Shown here in pieces: positions 63,701 to 64,000 of a DNA stretch of 64,000 nt; positions within the stretch are counted from its first letter, which is position 1; every line of letters begins with the position of its first letter. The notes under the pieces are model-generated. The model made no database searches. It was not told the DNA's origin and saw nothing but the letters and a program-made list of their open reading frames with translations. Made by a program: the position numbers and the translations under genes. This DNA is from Secundilactobacillus mixtipabuli (GTDB lineage: Bacteria; Bacillota; Bacilli; Lactobacillales; Lactobacillaceae), in assembly GCF_002217925.1 (NCBI RefSeq), contig NZ_BCMF01000002.1:1-64000 (forward strand), written 5' to 3'.

Positions 63701-64000
63701 CTAGTTGTTACGTTCGTCAACAGCGTTTCTGAGCATCACTTCAAATTCAGCATCATATTTATCACCAACAGCCTTTGAAGCGTACTTTAATTCTGGGTTT
63801 AATAAGTAAACGAAGATTGCACGCATAGCCGTCTTACGGTTCTCAGCCTCGTCCCAAACAATGGAATAATCTGAGTCAAGTACTTCATCAGTCACTTCTT
63901 CACCACGAGTAGCTGGTAAGCAGTGCATGAATTGAACATGGTCTGATGCTTTGGCAATCAAGGCATCGTTAACTTGGTACTTAGGGTAGAAGATCTTCAT
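63701..64000 (-). CDS. ptcA: putrescine carbamoyltransferase, C-terminal part (cut by window end)
   Basis: Only the last 99 residues are in the window; the frame is open to the edge, so the Met at 64000 is internal. The segment holds the HCLP motif ([20 protein letters not shown]) and [22 protein letters not shown], then a C-terminal extension ([20 protein letters not shown]) typical of putrescine rather than ornithine carbamoyltransferases. It splits carbamoylputrescine with phosphate to putrescine and carbamoyl-phosphate. First visible gene of the AgDI operon. Confidence 0.92.
   Translation of the reverse strand: MKIFYPKYQVNDALIAKASDHVQFMHCLPATRGEEVTDEVLDSDYSIVWDEAENRKTAMRAIFVYLLNPELKYASKAVGDKYDAEFEVMLRNAVDERNN

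Noticed and set aside
1-64000. CRISPR array, prophage, rRNA or tRNA genes
   Set aside because: No regularly spaced direct repeats, phage gene blocks, rRNA segments or tRNA cloverleaves were seen on either strand.

Overview
The window is chromosomal DNA of a low-GC Gram-positive bacterium, almost certainly a member of the Lactobacillaceae. Supporting signs are strong GGAGG ribosome binding sites with several TTG/GTG starts, three T-box leaders, a glnRA operon with a GlnR box, a CcpA-type cre, and the Firmicute gene orders polA-mutM-coaE-nrdR-dnaB-dnaI-thrS, infC-rpmI-rplT and yqeG-yqeH-yhbY-nadD-yqeK-rsfS. An agmatine deiminase (AgDI) operon narrows it to the acid-tolerant, probably heterofermentative, lactobacilli. 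The species cannot be named from sequence alone.

Layout. 1-2900: a lone 51-residue membrane peptide gene, then an uncharacterised three-gene operon on the minus strand, one product of which looks like a degenerate dimeric dUTPase. 3.0-5.9 kb: two divergent M20 metallopeptidases. 5.9-8.7 kb: glnA, glnR, miaA. 8.8-12.5 kb: a DUF3042 gene and a polar amino-acid ABC transporter behind a T-box whose specifier reads TGC (Cys). 12.7-18.1 kb: rhodanese-like protein, glcK, yqgQ, rhomboid, 5-formyl-THF cyclo-ligase, rpmG and pbpA. 18.3-24 kb: YfhO-type membrane protein, HesB-like protein, greA, udk, mltG. 24-28.8 kb: pheST with a Phe T-box, an HxlR regulator and an HD protein. 28.9-34.8 kb: rRNA methyltransferase, acylphosphatase, YidC, and an envelope cluster with two zinc-ribbon membrane proteins around an acyltransferase. 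34.9-38.7 kb: ArlRS-like two-component system and an alcohol dehydrogenase with a cre. 38.8-40.3 kb: an intact ISL3-family insertion sequence with an 8-bp target duplication. 40.4-53.6 kb: housekeeping translation, NAD and replication genes with an L20-type leader and a Thr T-box. 53.6-57.8 kb: a mutM-coaE fusion ORF and polA. 57.9-64 kb: the AgDI operon.

The AgDI operon runs on the minus strand as ptcA (cut by the window end), aguD, aguA, aguC, a second aguA-like gene, and an RpiR-type regulator. Together these import agmatine in exchange for putrescine, deiminate it, split carbamoyl-putrescine and make ATP plus ammonia. The second AguA has lost the catalytic Cys (Thr) and His (Asp) but is kept full length and translationally coupled to the regulator. 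This is the best candidate for something undescribed: a pseudo-deiminase that may act as an agmatine sensor or regulatory partner. Other points of note are a 26-bp RNA stem inside the same operon whose two imperfect positions become G-U pairs in the sense transcript, the mutM-coaE fusion, and the cysteine T-box on a CjaA-like transporter.
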